64,000 bases of DNA from Trebonia sp963777905 (GTDB lineage Bacteria; Actinomycetota; Actinomycetes; Streptosporangiales; Streptosporangiaceae): assembly GCA_963777905.1 (NCBI GenBank), contig CAVZSM010000039.1, positions 1 through 64,000 of the forward strand, written 5' to 3'. A program made the translations under genes and the position numbers. Shown piece after piece: positions 42,245 through 50,237 of the stretch (position 1 is its first letter; the number at the start of each line of letters is the position of its first letter). Below the pieces are notes generated by a model that made no database searches, was not told the DNA's origin, and saw only the letters and a program-made list of their open reading frames with translations.

Positions 42245-42997
42245 ATGTACGACGCGGTGCTGTCGGAGACCGTCACCATCACCGGCCACGAGGGAGACGC
42301 CATCGAGGCGTACTCGGCCAGGCCGCTCACGCCTGGTCCGGTGGGCGGCGTGGTGGTCATCCACCACCTGCCCGGCTACGACCGGCAGACCAAGGAGTTC
42401 GCCAGGTCCCTCGCCGTGGGCGGCTTCAACGCCGTGATGCCCAACCTGTACTCGCGGGAGGCGCCGGGCGCCGACCCGGACGACGCCATGGCGGCCGCCA
42501 GGTCGCAGGGCGCCATCCCGGTCCCCGACGAGCGGGTCGTCGCGGAGGTCGAGGGCGCGGTCGCCTACCTGAAGGGGCTGCCGAACGCCAACGGCAAGAT
42601 CGGCGTGATCGGGCACTGCTCGGGCGGGCGGCAGTCGTTCCTCGCCGCGGTCAGCCTGCCGCTCGACGCGGCGGTGGACTGCTACGGCGGGTTCGTGGTG
42701 GGCGAGCCGCCCGCCGGGCACCCGCTGGCCGGGTGGCAGCCGATCGTGACCAGGACGCCCAGCCTGTCGTGCCCGCTGCTCGGGCTGTTCGGCAAGGAAG
42801 ACAAGTTCCCGTCGCCTGAGCACGTCGCGGAGCTCGAGCAGGCGCTGCGGGAGGCGGGGAAGACCTATGAGTTCCACAGCTACGACGGCGCCAACCACGG
42901 GTTCATGCAGGTAGACAGCGCGCGCTACCACCCGCAGAGCGCGGTGGACGCGTGGGGAAAGATCCTGGACTGGTTCGGCCGTTACCTGGCGGCCTGA
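42245..42997 (+). CDS. Dienelactone hydrolase-family protein 1 (copy 1)
   Basis: 250 residues: VTITGHEGDAIEAYSARPLT, VVVIHHLPGYDRQTKEFARS, nucleophile GHCSGG (Cys125), Asp186 in FGKEDKFPSPEHV and His218 in YDGANHGFMQ. Cys-Asp-His is the dienelactone hydrolase triad. The ATG at 42245 follows GGAAGGGG. First of a plus-strand set DLH1-DUF6295-DLH2-DnaN. It is a paralog of DLH2 in the same unit. Natural substrate unknown. Identical in copy 2. Confidence 0.9.
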   Translation: MYDAVLSETVTITGHEGDAIEAYSARPLTPGPVGGVVVIHHLPGYDRQTKEFARSLAVGGFNAVMPNLYSREAPGADPDDAMAAARSQGAIPVPDERVVAEVEGAVAYLKGLPNANGKIGVIGHCSGGRQSFLAAVSLPLDAAVDCYGGFVVGEPPAGHPLAGWQPIVTRTPSLSCPLLGLFGKEDKFPSPEHVAELEQALREAGKTYEFHSYDGANHGFMQVDSARYHPQSAVDAWGKILDWFGRYLAA

Positions 42998-43023
42998 CGG
43001 CCTGACGGAAGGAGTTGCGAGAA

Positions 43024-43284
43024 GTGTGTACCTACCTGACCGAGAAGATCGCGATCAGCGGCAGCGCCAAGGGCGGGTCCGGCTGGTTCCGGGTGACCGA
43101 CGGCAGCGTTTACTTCGACCACCCGGTGCACGCGCCCTACGGCCACACGCTGAACATCGACTTCCTCGCCCCGGCGCAGGGGCCGTCGGCGCGGGTCGCG
43201 GTCGAGCTCAGCGCCGAATCGGCGCGCGCCCTGATGAAGGCGATCGAGGCGGTCCTCGACTCCGCCCCGCCCGGCCTCGAGTAA
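43024..43284 (+). CDS. DUF6295-like small protein (copy 1)
   Basis: 86 residues from GTG: CTYLTEKIAISGSAKGGSGW, FRVTDGSVYFDHPVHAPYGH, TLNIDFLAPAQGPSARVAVE. I recognise the MCTY-TEKIA-SG-KG and YFDHPVHAP pattern of DUF6295, a small actinomycete family of unknown function. AAGGAG lies 9 bases before the GTG. Sandwiched between two hydrolase genes with gaps of 26 and 22 bases, so co-transcribed. Identical in copy 2. Confidence 0.82.
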   Translation: MCTYLTEKIAISGSAKGGSGWFRVTDGSVYFDHPVHAPYGHTLNIDFLAPAQGPSARVAVELSAESARALMKAIEAVLDSAPPGLE

Positions 43285-43306
43285 CAGCGAAAGGGAGACA
43301 TCTCAC

Positions 43307-44047
43307 ATGTACGACGCCATACTCGCCGAGAGCGTCACGATCACCGGCCACGGCGGCGACGCGATCGAGGCCTACGCGGCCCGCCCGATGCGGCCTGGCC
43401 CCGCGGGCGGCGTGGTGGTCATCCACCACATGCCCGGCTACGACGCGCCGACCAAGGAGATCGCCAGGAACTTCGCTGTGCACGGCTACAACGCGGTCGT
43501 GCCGAACCTGTACTTCCGTGAGGCGCCGGGCGCCAGCCCCGACGACGCCGCGGCCACGGCGCGCGCCGCCGGCGGGGTGCCCGACGACCGGCTGGTCGGG
43601 GACGTGGCCGGCGCCGTCGCCTACCTGAAGGGGCTGACCAGCTCCAACGGCAAGGCCGGCACGATCGGCTACTGCTCGGGCGGCCGCCAGTCGTTCCTCG
43701 CGGCGGTCAGCCTGCCGCTGGACGCGGCGGTGGACTGCTACGGCGCGTTCGTCGTGGGCACCCCGCCGGAGGGCATGCCGCTCAAGGTCGGCCCGATCGT
43801 GGACAAGACGCCCCAGCTGTCGTGCCCGCTGCTCGGGCTGTTCGGCGCGGACGATCAGCACCCGTCGCCCGAGCAGGTCGCCGAGCTGGAGAAGGCGCTG
43901 CAGGAGGCGGGCAAGACGTACGAGTTCCACAGCTACGAGGGCGCCGGGCACGCGTTCTTCTCGGTGAACCGGCCCGCCTACCGGCCCGAGGCGGCGATGG
44001 ACGGCTGGCAGAAGATCTTCGATTTCTTCGGCACGTACCTCGCCTGA
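43307..44047 (+). CDS. Dienelactone hydrolase-family protein 2 (copy 1)
   Basis: 246 residues, clearly homologous to DLH1: VTITGHGGDAIEAYAARPMR, VVVIHHMPGYDAPTKEIARN, nucleophile GYCSGG (Cys123), Asp in FGADDQHPSPEQV, His215 in YEGAGHAFFSV. The ATG at 43307 follows AAGGGAGA. Followed after 44 bases by the DnaN paralog. Identical in copy 2. Confidence 0.9.
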   Translation: MYDAILAESVTITGHGGDAIEAYAARPMRPGPAGGVVVIHHMPGYDAPTKEIARNFAVHGYNAVVPNLYFREAPGASPDDAAATARAAGGVPDDRLVGDVAGAVAYLKGLTSSNGKAGTIGYCSGGRQSFLAAVSLPLDAAVDCYGAFVVGTPPEGMPLKVGPIVDKTPQLSCPLLGLFGADDQHPSPEQVAELEKALQEAGKTYEFHSYEGAGHAFFSVNRPAYRPEAAMDGWQKIFDFFGTYLA

Positions 44048-44091
44048 CGCGGCCCGGCTCGAATGTCAGTGCCCCATGCCAGGATGGGGCT

Positions 44092-45246
44092 ATGAAGTTC
44101 ACCGTGGAGCGGGACGCGCTCGCGGAGGCCGTGACGTGGGTGGCGCGGGCGCTGCCCACCCGCCCGGTGGTCGCCGTGCTCGGCGGGCTGCTGCTGCGCG
44201 CCGCCGACGACGGGCTGATCCTGTCGTGCTTCGACTATGAGGTGTCGGCCCGGATGCGAGTGGCCGCCGAGGTGGCCGAGCCGGGGACGGTCCTGGTGCC
44301 CGGCAGGCTCCTGGTGGAGATCACCAGGAGCCTGCCGGGCCGCCCCGTCGAGTTCACCGACGATCCCGACGGCGTGAGCATGATGTGCGGGGAGGCGGCG
44401 TTCACGCTGGCCACCCTTCCCGCGGGGGAGTACCCCGACCTCCCCGACCTGCCGCACCTGGCGGGGACCGCGGACGGCGGGTCGCTGGCCGCCGCGATCG
44501 GCCAGGTCACCCCGGCGGCGAGCCGCGACGACACGCTGCCGATGCTGACCGCGGTCAACCTCGAGCTCACCGGGCAGACGATGACGCTCGCCGCGACGGA
44601 CCGGTACCGGCTGGCCGTGCGGGAGCTCGCCTGGTCGCCGTCGCCCGGCACCGGCGACGCCACGGTCCTGGTGCCCGCCAGGACGCTGGCCGACGCGGCC
44701 CGCCTGATGACCCCTGGCGAGCCGGTGCGGATCATGCTGCGGGCCAGCGGCACGCCGGACGGCGCGGACGCGATGATCGGCTTCGAGGCCGGCGACAGGC
44801 GGCTCACCACCCGGCTGCTGGCCGGCGAGTTCATCAAGTACCGGTCCAGGTTCCCCGACGAGTTCGGCTCCACGGCTGACCTGCCCGCCGAGGCGTTCAC
44901 CGAGGCGGTGCGCCGGGTGTCGCTCGTCGCCGAGCGCGGCACGCCGGTCCAGCTGTCGTTCGGCCCTGGCCGGGTCACGGTGGGCGCGGCTACCCAGGGT
45001 CACGCGCGGGCCAGGGAGACGGTGCCCGCGGAGTTCAGCGGCGCCGAGCCGGTGATCGCGTTCAGCCCTGGCTACCTGCTCGACGGAGTGGTCGCGGCGA
45101 CGGCAGGCGCCGAGGACGGGCGGGTCAGGCTGCGCTTCACCAGCGCGAGCAAGCCCGCGGTGATCACGCAGTCGCCGCCCGGCGCCCCGGGCGGGCCGGG
45201 AAACGACTTCAGGTACCTGGTCGTGCCGCAGCGCGTGCAGCAGTAG
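44092..45246 (+). CDS. dnaN: DNA polymerase III sliding clamp (beta subunit) paralog (copy 1)
   Basis: 384 residues, full length for a clamp, with three repeated domains: MKFTVERDALAEAVTWVARA, LSCFDYEVSARMRVAAEVAE; ASRDDTLPMLTAVNLELTGQ, LAATDRYRLAVRELAW, LVPARTLADAARLM; FTEAVRRVSLVAERGTPVQL, then YLLDGVVAATAGA and C-terminal YLVVPQRV. The YRLAVRE and YLV-P segments correspond to the protein-binding pocket of beta clamps. The context is metabolic, with no dnaA, recF or gyrB, so this is a secondary clamp. Two residues differ from copy 2 (GA/SV after TPD). Confidence 0.9.
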   Translation: MKFTVERDALAEAVTWVARALPTRPVVAVLGGLLLRAADDGLILSCFDYEVSARMRVAAEVAEPGTVLVPGRLLVEITRSLPGRPVEFTDDPDGVSMMCGEAAFTLATLPAGEYPDLPDLPHLAGTADGGSLAAAIGQVTPAASRDDTLPMLTAVNLELTGQTMTLAATDRYRLAVRELAWSPSPGTGDATVLVPARTLADAARLMTPGEPVRIMLRASGTPDGADAMIGFEAGDRRLTTRLLAGEFIKYRSRFPDEFGSTADLPAEAFTEAVRRVSLVAERGTPVQLSFGPGRVTVGAATQGHARARETVPAEFSGAEPVIAFSPGYLLDGVVAATAGAEDGRVRLRFTSASKPAVITQSPPGAPGGPGNDFRYLVVPQRVQQ

Positions 45247-45253
45247 CGGACGG

Positions 45254-45715
45254 CTAATGCCCCCCTGGCGGGCCCGGGTAGTAGTAGAACCCGTGCCTGG
45301 CGAACAGCATGGCGGTCAGCAGCCAGATCACCATGGCCAGGACCAGCAGCGACAGCGCGGCGAACCGGCCTGCCCGGTCCGACGGCGTGCCGGGCCGCCC
45401 CCGCTCGTGCGGCGGGAACCCGTCCGGCGGCCAGGACACCGGCACCCAGTCCGGCCGCCGCAGCCTCGGCAGGTCGGCCATGATCCGGGTGAGCTGGCCG
45501 TACGTCCGGGCGGAGAATACCGCGCCGAGCCGGTGGTTCAGCTCGTCGAGGGTCAGCCGGCCGGCCACGTAGTGCTCGCCGAGATCCGCCGCAGCGGCGT
45601 CCCGCTCCGCGTCCCCGATGCGCAGCGTGTGCGGTGCCACGGCCGGGAATGACTCACGGCCACGGCCGCCAGGCAGCTCGCCGCCGGGGCCGGGGAACGG
45701 AGCGTAGTAACGCAT
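45254..45715 (-). CDS. DUF1707-domain membrane protein A (copy 1)
   Basis: 153 residues: LRIGDAERDAAAADLGEHYV, AGRLTLDELNHRLGAVFSAR and TYGQLTRIMADLPRLRR form the DUF1707 domain; a C-terminal membrane helix (FAALSLLVLAMVIWLLTAML) and a FYYYPGPPGGH tail follow. The start at 45715 is preferred for GGAAG spacing; 45763 is an alternative. Convergent with dnaN, 7 bases apart. Role unknown; DUF1707 proteins are often linked to envelope stress genes. Confidence 0.78.
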   Translation of the reverse strand: MRYYAPFPGPGGELPGGRGRESFPAVAPHTLRIGDAERDAAAADLGEHYVAGRLTLDELNHRLGAVFSARTYGQLTRIMADLPRLRRPDWVPVSWPPDGFPPHERGRPGTPSDRAGRFAALSLLVLAMVIWLLTAMLFARHGFYYYPGPPGGH

Positions 45716-45804
45716 CGCCATCCGCTTCCGTACTTGATCGAAAGTTCGGTACCCCTCCACCATAAGTCCGACCTGCGGCGGAGGGAACCCGGAGCGGCGT
45801 GGCG

Positions 45805-46349
45805 CTACCAGCGGCCGCGCCGCCGCGGTCCGCACCCGCCAACCCGGCGCCGGAAGAACAGCCGCCGCAGCAGCCCGAACGCGGCCAAAATCAGCACGAT
45901 CCCGAACGGACGCCCGGCCCCGATGCCGAACGCGCCAAGCGTGCCGACCAGGAACAGCGCGGCGACGACCAGCATCGTGACCAAGACCGAGCCCGCGGTC
46001 CGCATCGGCCCTGCTGCCCTCGGACCCGAGTTCCAGCCACCCCCGCCAGGCCCGAACGGCCCGCTAGGCCCGAACGGCCCGCCGGCCCGGGCGCCCCGGG
46101 CGCTCCGCCCGGCAGCGCCGAACTCCCGCTGGGCCCGGAGGCCCCAGCGCTCGACCAGCCAGGCCGCGCCGACGGCAGGTCGGTCATCAGGGCGTTCAGG
46201 TCGCCGCGGGTCGTGGCGGCGAAGGCCTTGTCGACCCGCTCGTTCAGCTCGTCAAGGGTGAGCCGCCCGCTCGCGTAGTGTTCGCGCAGCTCGGCCGCGG
46301 CAGCTTCACGCTCTGCGTCCCCGACTCGCATCTCATTCCCAGCAGCCAT
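45805..46349 (-). pseudogene. DUF1707-domain membrane protein B, frameshifted (copy 1)
   Basis: The N-terminal DUF1707 domain (MRVGDAEREAAAAELREHYA, SGRLTLDELNERVDKAFAAT) is intact, but one C is missing in the run at about 46087-46089 relative to copy 2. The membrane helix (AGSVLVTMLVVAALFLVGTL) is thus out of frame. Copy 2 encodes the intact 181-residue protein. Divergent from the ArsR gene. Confidence 0.8.
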
Positions 46350-46388
46350 CGCGCGCCCTCCGCACCTGAACCGATAGTCCGCTTGCCA

Positions 46389-46398
46389 CGATATATCG
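46389..46398. promoter_or_regulatory. CGATATATCG palindrome (copy 1)
   Basis: A perfect 10-bp AT-rich palindrome 40 bases upstream of DUF1707-B, on the side of its promoter in the divergent region with ArsR. Copy 2 equivalent at 59733-59742. Confidence 0.4.
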
Positions 46399-46428
46399 CG
46401 TATTACGGGGGAGCAAGCGAAGACCGCG

Positions 46429-46467
46429 TTGACAGCTATACCCGTCACATGTAAGTTTCTTCTTACA
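46429..46467 (+). promoter_or_regulatory. ArsR promoter and operator (copy 1)
   Basis: TTGACA (46429-46434), 17 bases, TAAGTT (46452-46457). The inverted repeat TGTAAG-TTTCTT-CTTACA (46450-46467) overlaps the -10 box and ends 15 bases before the ArsR start; flanking CAC/GTG extend the arms. Typical of ArsR autoregulation. Confidence 0.75.
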
Positions 46468-46482
46468 GGTGAAAGAGAATGA

Positions 46483-46673
46483 ATGAATGAGATCCTAACT
46501 AGTGAACAGCTGGTCGCCATGCTGACCGCGATCGCGCATCCGCTCCGGATGCGGATCATCGCGGAGCTCGCCGAGGGGCGGGTGCACGTCAGCGAGCTGG
46601 CGCGCCGGCTGGGCATGTCCAGGCCGCTGCTGTACATGCACCTGGACCGGCTGGAAAAGGCCGGCCTGGTGAC
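46483..46673 (+). pseudogene. ArsR-family regulator truncated by the duplication junction (copy 1)
   Basis: 63 intact codons of the ArsR gene (HPLRMRIIAELAEGRVHVSE, LARRLGMSRPLLYMHLDRLE, KAGLVT), then the junction at 46673/46674. The frame runs on to 46875 and would add about 66 unrelated Arg/Pro-rich residues antisense to the copy 2 EthD-like gene. The recognition helix is present, the C-terminal part is lost. Intact version at 59827. Confidence 0.9.
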
Positions 46674-46687
46674 GCGACGGCAATGGG

Positions 46688-47377
46688 CTAGCCGAACGTC
46701 TTGTGGAGCCCGAACAGCCGCCGTTCCCGCTCGATCGCCAACTCGACCAACCGGTTTCGCCGCGGCGTCGATACGGACGCCTGGTAGGCCGGCTGCTCGA
46801 ATACCGCCGCCGACTCGACCTCGGACAGCGCGAGGTACGTCGGCGCGCCTCCTTCGAGGAGCCGGTAGCGCCTGACCCGCCGCCAGCCGGGCACCTTGAG
46901 CAGCGCCGGGATGTGCTCGCCGGCGTACCACGCCGCGAGGTCCGCCTCGGCGGACGGCGGCACGGACAGCGACACCGCCAGCACCACCGGCGGCCCCGCG
47001 AGCCCGTCAAGCCCGTCAGGCCCGTCAGGCCCGTCGGACTCGCCCGGCGGGTCATCGCCGCCGGGTGCCGAGTCGTCGCTGATCAGCTCGTACACCCGGC
47101 GGTCGAGCGTCGCGAGCGACGACATGATCGACTTCTCCCGCGCCGACGCGTTGTCCGCGAGCGCCCGGTACTCCGGGCTGTCCAGCGTGCCCTGCCGGAA
47201 CTCGTAGTAGGCGAGCCACGGCGGCAGTGCGTCGTCGAGCGCGTGGAACCGGGACCCCGACGTGATGCCGGGCACGGTCAGCCGGGCGGGGCCGTGCTCG
47301 TTGTCGTACCAGTCGTTGAACTCAGCTGCCGGGACGGGACCAGGGTCGGTGTACACGAACAGCAGACCGTCAGCCAT
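46688..47377 (-). CDS. EthD-like two-domain protein, intact (copy 2)
   Basis: 229 residues made of two ferredoxin-like (dimeric alpha/beta barrel) halves: LLFVYTDPGPVPAAEFNDWY, then DNEHGPARLTVPGITSGSRF; and VVLAVSLSVPPSAEADLAAW, then YAGEHIPALLKVPGWRRVRR. The W-Y-x-x-EH element in each half is the EthD/NIPSNAP-like hallmark. A repeated SDGPDGPDGLDGLAG linker joins them. The ATG at 47377 lies 17 bases after the CMD-like gene stop. Its stop overlaps the transplanted 3' end of the flavin-oxidase gene. Function unknown. Confidence 0.8.
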   Translation of the reverse strand: MADGLLFVYTDPGPVPAAEFNDWYDNEHGPARLTVPGITSGSRFHALDDALPPWLAYYEFRQGTLDSPEYRALADNASAREKSIMSSLATLDRRVYELISDDSAPGGDDPPGESDGPDGPDGLDGLAGPPVVLAVSLSVPPSAEADLAAWYAGEHIPALLKVPGWRRVRRYRLLEGGAPTYLALSEVESAAVFEQPAYQASVSTPRRNRLVELAIERERRLFGLHKTFG

Positions 47378-47394
47378 GTCAACGATCGTAACTC

Positions 47395-47952
47395 TCAGCC
47401 GGGGCTGACGGCCGCGCCGAACGGGTCCTCTCCCGGCGACACCTGGAGCGCCACGAGCACCCGGGAGACCATGTTGTAGGCCGCCACCGTGACGGTCAGC
47501 TCGAGCAGTTCCTGCTCGCCGAAGTGCGCCCGCACCGCGTCGAACACCTGGTCGGGCACCGTCACGTGCACGGTCATCGCGTCTGCGTAGGCCAGCGCCG
47601 CCCACTGCGCCGGGCTCAGCCCGCCGCCGGCGGCGGCCCCGCCGCCCCCGCCGCTCACCCGGATCGCCGCGATCTGCTCGTCACCGAGCCCTGCCTGCCG
47701 CGCCACCGGCTCGTGCGCGACCCACTCGTAGTCCGCGCCGTTGCGGGACGCGACCCGGAGGATCGCCAGCTCCCTGATGTCCGCCGGCAGCGTCGACGCG
47801 CCGCGCACCGCGCCGAGCATGCCGTTCCACCCGTCGGCGAACGGCGGGCTGTGCAGCAGCACCCCGTCGAGCGCGGTCAGCTTGCCGCCGCGCCGCTGCC
47901 TGATCCGGTCCGTCACATCGCCGTCGGGTGCGACATAGGCCAGCCGTGCCAT
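47395..47952 (-). CDS. Carboxymuconolactone decarboxylase-family protein (copy 2)
   Basis: 185 residues, the same protein as copy 1 (34064-34621): ELAILRVASRNGADYEWVAH and ALAYADAMTVHVTVPDQVF in an AhpD/CMD-type helical fold without the CxxC. Upstream AGGGGG replaces the AGGGAG of copy 1 as ribosome site. Co-transcribed with the EthD-like gene. Confidence 0.87.
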   Translation of the reverse strand: MARLAYVAPDGDVTDRIRQRRGGKLTALDGVLLHSPPFADGWNGMLGAVRGASTLPADIRELAILRVASRNGADYEWVAHEPVARQAGLGDEQIAAIRVSGGGGGAAAGGGLSPAQWAALAYADAMTVHVTVPDQVFDAVRAHFGEQELLELTVTVAAYNMVSRVLVALQVSPGEDPFGAAVSPG

Positions 47953-47974
47953 CAGGGAACCCCCTTCGCGAAAC

Positions 47975-48019
47975 AAAAAAGTGGCCGGTTAAGGATGCTT
48001 AGCAACCCTAACCGGCCAC
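47975..48019 (-). terminator. Hairpin plus T-run between MFS and CMD-like genes (copy 2)
   Basis: The same 39-base hairpin as 34650-34688 followed by six T on the minus strand. The stem is unchanged between copies. Confidence 0.75.
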
Positions 48020-48031
48020 CTGGACGACCGC

Positions 48032-48073
48032 GATGGCGCTCAGTCGATGGCGCTCAGTCGATGGCGCTCAGTC
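48032..48073 (+). repeat. 14-bp tandem repeat, three units (copy 2)
   Basis: GATGGCGCTCAGTC three times, against two in copy 1; slippage expansion or contraction since the duplication. Confidence 0.85.
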
Positions 48074-49687
48074 GGCCGTCGCCGGGATCGCGTCGGCCGA
48101 CTCAGGAACCGTGTCGACCGGCGCCGCCATCGGGTTGATTCCCTCGAGGTCCTCGCGCTTGACCCGGACCAGCACCAGGCCGATGATCAGCCCCAGCAGC
48201 ATGATCCCTGCCGACACCAGGAACCCCTTCGAGAACCCGTAGGCCAGCGCGTGGTTGGTCGTGGCCAGCTGCGCCGCGGCCTCCTGGGCCTTGGACAGGT
48301 GCGCCGCCGGCAGGTGCGCCGCCGCCGCGGCGGACGACCGCAGGCTCGACGCCACCGCGCTCCACGCCACCGTGCCGAGCACCGCGAGCCCGAGCGCCCC
48401 GCCGACCTGCTGTCCGGTATTGAGCAGCGACGACGCGACGCCTGCGTCGTTGTTGGAGACCTTCGACAGCGACACCAGCGAGATCGGCACGAAGATGAGC
48501 CCCATGCCGAGCGCGGTCACCATCATCGGGCCGAGCAGCCCGCCCGCGTACGAGCTGGCCTCGGTCAACCGTGACAGCCAGAACATCCCGCCGGACGCCA
48601 GCGCAGATCCGGTGATGATCAGCGGCCGGGCGCCGATCCTGCCGACGAGCTGCGACGCGAGGGCGGAGCCCAGCATGATCGTGGCGACCATCGGCAGGTA
48701 CGCGATCCCGGACTTCAGCGGGCTGTACCCCCACACGTTCTGCACGAAGAGCGTCAGGAAGAAGAACATGCCGAACAGCGCGGTGCCGATGCACAGGCTG
48801 ATCAGGTACGCCCCGCTGCGGTTCCGTGATCGCACCACCCGCGGCGGCACCAGTGCGGACCGCGACCGCGCCTCGATGATGACGAACGCCACCAGCAGCA
48901 CCACGGCCGCCACGAGCGACACGATGACCTTGGTGTCGCCCCAGTGCGAGACCGCCTGGCCGTTGCTGAACGTGGTCGCCGCCGAGGACAGGCCGTAGAC
49001 CAGCGCCCCCAGGCCGAGGGACCCGGTGATCGCGCCGGGCAGGTCGAAGGCGCCGCGCCGCCGCTCGGACTCGCCGAGCACCATCGGCGCGAGCAGCGCG
49101 ACGACCAGGCCGATGGGCACGTTGACCCACAGCACCCAGCGCCAGTCGAGGTAGTCGACGAGCAGGCCGCCCGCGATCAGGCCGACGGCGCCCCCGGCGA
49201 TGGACATCGCCGCGTACACGCCCATCGCCCGGTTCCGCGGCCTGCCCTCAGGGAACGTGACCGCGATCAGCGACAGCGAGGTCGGCGCGGCGAACGCGCC
49301 GCCGACGCCCTGGAAGACCCGGGCGGTGAGCAGCCAGGCCTGGGTAGTGGCGAACCCGCCGACCAGCGAGGCGCCGGTGAACAGCAGGATGCCGAAGATG
49401 AAGATGCGCCGCCGCCCGAGCAGGTCACCGGACCGGCCGCCGAGCAGCAGCAGCCCGCCGAAGGCGAGCGCGTAGGCGTTGACCACCCATTCGAGGTTGG
49501 TTCCTGAGAAACCCAGCGCGTGCTGGATGTGCGGCAGCGCCACATTCACGATGGTCGCGTCGAGCACGACCATCAGCTGCGCGGTCGCGATCACGGCCAG
49601 CGCGAGTCCGAGCCGTCGCGGCGGCGTCGCCTCCGCGAGCGCGCCCCCCGCCTGGCGTGAGGTTGCAGACAAAACAGTTCCCCTCAT
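48068..49687 (-). CDS. DHA2-type MFS drug exporter, intact (copy 2)
   Basis: 539 residues and about 14 membrane segments, as in the EmrB/QacA branch: motif D1/LDATIVNVALPHI, motif A-like GGRSGDLLGRRRIF, motif C-like GPAGG-type region replaced by SIAGGAVGLIAGGLLVDYLD, and the C-terminal LSKVSNNDAGVASSLLNTGQ. It probably pumps hydrophobic drugs out in exchange for protons. The assigned ATG at 49687 has a weak ribosome site; TTG at about 49669 after AGGGGAAC is a plausible alternative. Controlled with the MarR gene upstream. Confidence 0.88.
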   Translation of the reverse strand: MRGTVLSATSRQAGGALAEATPPRRLGLALAVIATAQLMVVLDATIVNVALPHIQHALGFSGTNLEWVVNAYALAFGGLLLLGGRSGDLLGRRRIFIFGILLFTGASLVGGFATTQAWLLTARVFQGVGGAFAAPTSLSLIAVTFPEGRPRNRAMGVYAAMSIAGGAVGLIAGGLLVDYLDWRWVLWVNVPIGLVVALLAPMVLGESERRRGAFDLPGAITGSLGLGALVYGLSSAATTFSNGQAVSHWGDTKVIVSLVAAVVLLVAFVIIEARSRSALVPPRVVRSRNRSGAYLISLCIGTALFGMFFFLTLFVQNVWGYSPLKSGIAYLPMVATIMLGSALASQLVGRIGARPLIITGSALASGGMFWLSRLTEASSYAGGLLGPMMVTALGMGLIFVPISLVSLSKVSNNDAGVASSLLNTGQQVGGALGLAVLGTVAWSAVASSLRSSAAAAAHLPAAHLSKAQEAAAQLATTNHALAYGFSKGFLVSAGIMLLGLIIGLVLVRVKREDLEGINPMAAPVDTVPESADAIPATAD

Positions 49688-49704
49688 CCCGGTTTCGGTC
49701 GTTT

Positions 49705-50223
49705 TTATTCCGAACGTACGGTTGCGTCTCTACTGTCAAACGCCGTCTCAGGAGCGGAATCAGCGCTCGGCCCGTGGCTGCTCAGCATCTTCTTGAGCAG
49801 CCCGAGGAAGCACTCCCGTTCCGTGTCGTCCAGCGCGTAACACCAGGGCATCCGTTCGGCGAGTTCCTGCATCAGCCGCTCCTTCGCGGCGATGCCTTCC
49901 TCGGTAAGCACCAGGTTTTTCACCCGCCGGTCTCGCTGGCTGGGCTCCCGCTTGGCAAGCCCGGCCCGTTCGAGCCCGTCCGCCACGGCCGTGACGAACG
50001 ACGCGTCGCACCCCATTCGCTGCGCGAGTTCCTTCATGGCCAGCACCCCGTCCAGTTTGACCAGCGCGAGCAGGTCACTGGGTGCCACCCGGAAGCTGGC
50101 CGCGATCGACTGGCCGATCCCGGCGAGCTGCTTGACGAGTACGCCGAACGCGTCGAGGATCTCCCGGTTCAGCGCTGGCCCGTTCGCCTGCGCCTCTCCT
50201 GACTCCCGTGCTTCGACGCTCAC
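49705..50223 (-). CDS. MarR-family regulator of the exporter (copy 2)
   Basis: 172 residues, same as 36361-36879 except E for Q in LTEEGIAAK. MarR winged helix with wing REPSQRDRR. First gene of the MarR-exporter operon; in this copy the exporter is intact. Confidence 0.88.
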   Translation of the reverse strand: MSVEARESGEAQANGPALNREILDAFGVLVKQLAGIGQSIAASFRVAPSDLLALVKLDGVLAMKELAQRMGCDASFVTAVADGLERAGLAKREPSQRDRRVKNLVLTEEGIAAKERLMQELAERMPWCYALDDTERECFLGLLKKMLSSHGPSADSAPETAFDSRDATVRSE

Positions 50224-50237
50224 GTCTGTTCCTCTCC

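Larger units (their letters stand above)
33345..46673 (+). repeat. 13.3-kb tandem duplication, copy 1
   Basis: The direct repeat of 46674-60017. It begins 18 bases before the end of the flavin-oxidase gene and ends inside codon 64 of the ArsR gene. Register shifts between copies, read from matching landmarks: +2 near 33680, +14 near 34715, -1 near 35215, -1 near 45248, +1 near 46088 (copy 2 relative to copy 1). Otherwise only scattered substitutions. No insertion sequence or repeat flanks the ends. Confidence 0.97.
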
